Of a DNA stretch of 64,000 bases, positions 56,414 through 62,400 are shown in pieces (within the stretch, counting starts at the first letter, position 1; every line of letters begins with the position of its first letter). The DNA is from Opisthorchis felineus (lineage: Eukaryota > Platyhelminthes > Trematoda > Opisthorchiida > Opisthorchiidae): NCBI GenBank assembly GCA_004794785.1, contig SJOL01008653.1, positions 418,220 through 482,219 on the forward strand, written 5' to 3'. Position numbers and translations under genes: made by a program. A model generated the notes under the pieces. The model was not told the origin of the DNA, did no database searches, and worked only from the letters and a program-made list of their open reading frames with translations.

Positions 56414-59400
56414 GATGTGCAGGTAATCACTAGTATTGCATTATTTAATCGGAGCTGGCTGATCGATGGGCACTGTACTATCGTAATTTACACCTTAGTA
56501 TAAGTTACTCGTCCGTCTTTGTGTTTGCATTATGTTGGGGAGAGTTTTTGGTTGTAGAGAGCCTTGACGGTGTGGTTTACACTTTCGTCTATACGTTGCC
56601 TAAGGATGTCATTTCGGAGCTTTCTCGCTCTCCGTTGGCCATCGCCTTGCTTTACCATACCTCTATTGACCACAACCCGGTATTTCTTTTCCAGTTATTT
56701 TACAGATGATGTACGGATTGAACGTAACATTTCCAATCGGGAGCATCTTCCCATGCAGTTGAATGGATCCTTCAGTCAGTGGGGTAGAGAAGTTTCAAAG
56801 GGTGGTCGCAGAGGCCGTTTTTGCTTAGAAAAACTCTGCTCTGAAGATGCTGCTCGTGTATCTACCAACACTGGTCTCACGTACCGTGCACGTAAGTGAT
56901 TTGCAACATGCTTTATTATTGTGAGAGTTTAATGAGCTCGGTACATATTCACGTTGATTTCTTTATTTGTAGTATGCGTTGGTGGTGGTTTCCTTGATTC
57001 TGTTGGACACGCTGCAACTCTGCTATCCCGATGGTGTTTGTCTCTGGAGTTTTTCGGTCGTCACTTCTCAAGTGATGTCGGCGCCGAACACCGAAGTTAC
57101 ATATTGGAATTAGGCGGATTCACGATGAAGGAGGCTCGGTTTCGGAAGCAGATGGAGCGGTTGCGCAATGCCTCGCGTCGAGATCTTGTCTTGGAAGTTA
57201 GTTTATTGTTTATCTTTTTTTCACGTCCTTTTAGTCTCGTTAACCTTTCTTCCCATTATTCCGTTTCGCTTCGTTTACGATCCTGTCATCATTACGATGT
57301 GGGAAACATTGTGAATCATTCTGGTTTATTTCAGGTCGACCGTGAATGGGGCTCTCTGATTATGAACACTGTCAAACAATTGAATGCGGAGTACGCGAAG
57401 CGCCAGTCGCAGACCTCCAACACGCCGGGTAGCACTGGTCTTGGTTCACTGACCACGCCGCCTACTGGTATCGGCCGCTACATGAGTCCGTCAAATTCAG
57501 CTGGTAGTCTTCGTCAGCAGTCCAGTTCAGGAGGAAGTTCATTAGCGGTCGGACTATTGCTTGGCACAACGACAGATTCACCTCTATTGGGAACCTTGTT
57601 TGGGGCCAGTCCACTCCCAACTGCCTCGCTGAGCAACACAAGCCAAATCAGTCAACCTGCCTTTCTGTCCAGTCACCGTGTTAAAGTTTCGTTCAGAGAC
57701 GAACCGGGAGAGGGTAGCGGTGTGGCGCGGTCGTTCTTCACTGTGTTTTCTGAAGCTGTTCTATCGCCAGATACTCTGCCTCCCTTGACGCCGCTTCTGC
57801 AACCAACGGCATCCTCCTCTGTGACCTCTCTGTCGTCAGCGTCTTTATCTTCACGTGAGCTTACCTGAAGATCTTTACATAAGTTATGGTTGTGCTTCTG
57901 ATTAATGAACTGATTGCCTTATATCAGCTTTGCTGGGAACTAACAGGCTAACACTACCTGTGCATTTGCCTCCATTTTCTCTCGGAGTTGCTTGGGGGTA
58001 ATTAGGGACGTGCTACACCTGTTCTCGAAAAGCAGTTTCATGGTTGCACTCCACCTTACTCCGTTCCTTATGAATTCGCAAATCGGTTGTCCATATGACT
58101 GTGCAATCCATTGCGTAGTAAATGACAACGTCTCTGTTCATTTAAGTGTAAGTTAGTCCATTACTCGGGTCTAATGATGCTGTTTGTTTGCTCGCTTTTT
58201 TTCCCGTCTGATTGTTGTTTGAGGGTAAGCCGACTCCATGAATGTCGTGTACTGAATCTGTTCATGTCCGACGATCTGCTCCAAGAATCGCATAAGCGGC
58301 AATCCAGTCTTGTTCTCAACGTCGGACGCTGGAAACGGCTGGAACACGTCCGACTGCCCCCGTTTTCGGTGACGACGCCCACCCGGACACGAGCTGCGTT
58401 GGGAACTTCCCTCATAAGTTCATCTGATTTACGTAAAAGTTATGGAATTGTTTTTAGAGGCACACTCCCCTACTATGTTGGTCGGTGTCTCCATAAAATT
58501 TACTGGCTTTATGTGTGGGCGATTATGGAAAGTCTCAGTTATGTTGGTGCGACCCACCTTCCAGAATAGGGTCTGCGTGATTCTTCCTGTGCTTGGTTAA
58601 GGACGCTGCAAGATACGGCTGCTAATCTGTGTCAATGGCGTTCTTGTAGAAGCACATGTAGTTCTATTGATTCAACTCGCAAGTGGCTCAGTTTTTGTAG
58701 TCATGTTTGGCGATGAGTAATTGGTTGCAACCCCGCCCATACCCGTCAGCGACCCGCATTCTTGGCTCGGCTACCACCATACATGAATGAATGAGCGTGA
58801 ATGAGCCGGTTAAGCAAGAATGAATCCGCCGATCCGAGCAGTCACGGGACGTTCGTTTTTCCCCAACCCATCTGACACGATATTACTGGTTTTCTTTTGT
58901 TTTTAGCTTCGTACACTTCATTGTTCCATCACCGTCACTACACCAACCTCAGTAGGGCACAAGCAATCGCCCGATCTCTTTCTATCAACACACATGCACC
59001 CATCTCTTCTGGCGGCAATTCACGTTTCACCAGCTGCGCTTTGACCACCTCGACGAGCGCACTATCCCTCGGCACAGAGCCAAGATCAACAGATTCTGCT
59101 CCAGTCGTCAGTGGTAGTACGACAGTGCCTATATCATTTTATCCATACGGTGGACAGTCAAGGCTTTCTGCTGGACGTGCACGCACAAGTGCCTGGCGAC
59201 GTGCTGGTGGACTTTCCGCACAGGCATCACCATTCTATCCTGAATGGGTGACTAACAGTAGCACAACTGTCGTTGCTGAATCAGCCTCACACTCCCAAGG
59301 CCGGTCAACAGGGCGCAGCGTCAGTTATTCTATACCGTCGTCTCCGACGCGTGGGACTGGGGAGTCGGAGTGTGTTAACGTGCCGACGGAAACGATGACC

Positions 59401-62400
59401 ATACCGGGACTTTCTCCAGGTATGTTTTTTCTTCCTGTTGCTTTCAGGAACCGTATGTTGTTTGTACACTACTGTGACTCATCTTGCCCGAATATCTTTT
59501 TGTTTCAGGCGCAAGTCCCAGTAGTCATGGGAGTCAGGAGTCTGGACCTAGGGTATTGCTCCGTTCTTCGCTGCTGTCATCCAGCACATCAAGACCCGCG
59601 GCTTTCAGTTCCCCTGATTCCCCAGCGGCTTCGAGGCCTACATCCCCTCTCGGATCCGCAGGCGACTACATACAAACCGCAGCTGAGAACGCAGGGTTCA
59701 ACTCAGTGGGCAACAGACTATTTGTGCGGGTGCTGCATCACACCAGGTCCGAAGACTTAGCAGCACGGGTAACCGGAATGTTGTTGGAATTACCGCCGAC
59801 AGAGCACGCCACTCTGTTGTCAAACGAAGATGCTCTACGTAATCGTGTTGAAGAAGCACGTGCTGTGTTGATGATGTCAGATGCTACGGAACGGGACCAG
59901 ACAAGGTAAGTATCTGTCTGATTCCGTTGGTCGGCAGGTTTGCTGATTCTAAACTCTTATTTGCAGCACTAAATACCAACATTTCCTTTCTGTAGCCACG
60001 AAAGGCCTCGGTTATCAAGTACGTCTTCGTCGCAGCCTATTCTCGAACGGTTGGTCAACTGGCGTGAGTCAAGCCAAACCGGAGAACAGACATCCACTTT
60101 CCGGTCAACTATCTCCACTGTCCCACTCGGTCCGATAAGCGCTCCGTCCAGTAGTAACAATACAGATCCTGAGCGCGTCCCGTTATTCTGGCAACCCGGT
60201 TTACAGGGCTACTACTTCCCACGTGCAGTGCCTGGTACTAACCTTCAGTCGGCCGCTACGATAGATCCGCTCAAACTTGTCGCCAGATATTCAATTTACC
60301 GGTAAGTCGCACCCTAACAACCTATCATTTGATAGACTTTCTATGATACTCAGCATTCAGTTATGTGGAAGTGTGTTGAAAACGCTGATTGTTTGCCGTC
60401 TACAGCCATCTAGCGTCACCAGTTGGCATACATGTGTATGTATAAACACGGTTTCCTTTGGAACCACATATCCTCTGGCTATTACAGCCCCTTGCCTTAC
60501 CTGACTTTTACTATATGAAGCGGCTGTGGTCTACATAATGATACCCTGATTAACCTGGAACAATAAGTGTTCGTGCTGTCCTTTCTGTTGCACGATTTCT
60601 CCGCGTAGGAGAGTAGAACTGTAAAGTTTTTCCCATCGACTGGCCTAATCCCTATCGCAGTATAATCGCTTGATTCCTCCGTAAAAAGGGAACTGTACTG
60701 CGCTCAGATATTTGCAGTAAAACTTTTGCTCAACACGAATTTTAATTTAATTTGAGATTTTTAATTTCAACTTGTTTCCATTTCGTTGGCGATCCATTAA
60801 TCTTCTAGAATGAAGGGTCGTAGTATGCGATATTTTTTTGATAGTTTTAGTGGCAATTTTAGCCAACTGCTAACTGTCGAGGCCTTCGCATATTCGATAT
60901 GATCTACATTTCGTCCAGTAGTGCTATGGATTGTTCAGGTTTTGGTCATTACCTGGGGAGCCGGATTATTTGGGCTACGCGTAACGGTTGATAAGATGAC
61001 TAACCGGAACTTTCTCCCTACCCGAATATTAGTGTCTGGTATTTCTACAATAGTAGGAATGCTCACAGTCACATGAAGCCAGAAGGACTGGGTTGCTTGA
61101 ACGGGTATCAAGTGAGCGAGGGGGATGTTACCGTTTGTCTGTAGCACTCGTTTAATCTTCATTCCAACGACAGCTGTTGTCTTTAGTCCGAGAAAATCGA
61201 CCATTAGTCATTTGCCGCCCGGCCTGTAGATAGGAAACACAGTTCATTCCTTCTTCCTGTAGCTCGTTACTCCGTTGGTGAATTCCAGGGTTGTGATAAC
61301 TAGCGGAAACCCTATTTTGGGCCTGTATAGTGCTGAAGAGTTAGGAAGCACCGTTCGGTTCGTTCTTATTGGGGATAATCTCGTTAAGGTCGATAGGAAC
61401 ATGTAATCGTTATCATATGAGTTGGACGCCTCGGCTACTATTGAATGCCTCTGTTTCGAGTGTTAGCTGTCCATATACGCCCGTCGGTGACAAGAATTTC
61501 GCCGATATCAATTTAATGTTTGCCCCAGCGACGAGCAGCTGCTACACGGTGTGCCCCCACCCATCCTGAACTGTGCACACACACACACACACAAAGCGCA
61601 TACCCAAACAATCCGTTGCCTTTTGTCTGCCCATTTAAACTCCTCAGCTTTCCCACCGTTCATTTTTCAGAGGAATTGGGCGTGTGATTGGACTTTGCCT
61701 CCTGACAAATGAAACGTGCCCCTTGCACTTTAATCGACCCGTGTTAAAATACATACTTGGGCGAGTTCTTCGCTGGCATGATTTCGCTTTCTACGACTCA
61801 ACCACCTTCGAAGGTTTGAGACAATTACTTCGAAGTGCATCTCCCGACAGTCCCGAATCGGTAACAGACTACAATCTCACTTTTTCGCTTATCCCTGCTC
61901 CTGAGGAAGGTGGGGTTTGCAAAGGCTCAGACGTTGCGGCTCAGACTCAAGTACATAATCTTGCACCAAACGGAGAGGAACTTGAAGTCAATGGAACCAA
62001 CGTCTATGAATTCGTCAAACGCTACACGGAATTTAAAATGCTGCAATCTGTTCGTGAACCTTTAGAGGTAGGTTTGAGTGTATAATCATGCTTTGTGTTT
62101 GTAATGTAAAGCATGTGTTTGTCCTCCATGTCACTTCATACTTAAGGTTAACCTTCATTTATTGGCACGCATCAGTCCTCCATAGTGTTTTCTTACCTAC
62201 TGATATTATCGGTCAGAACCGGATAGACTATCTCAGTGAAGTCCACCAAACGAATTATCCGGTTTGTAGTAAGTAGTGTTCTTTCCTGAGTGGAAATTGG
62301 ACCACTCAATCTTTTTTACTATCTACAGCAGTGGCGGTCACCATTCAGTTTAGCAAAAGAGAATATGCAAAAAAGACACTTAGAACCTACTTACATTAAG

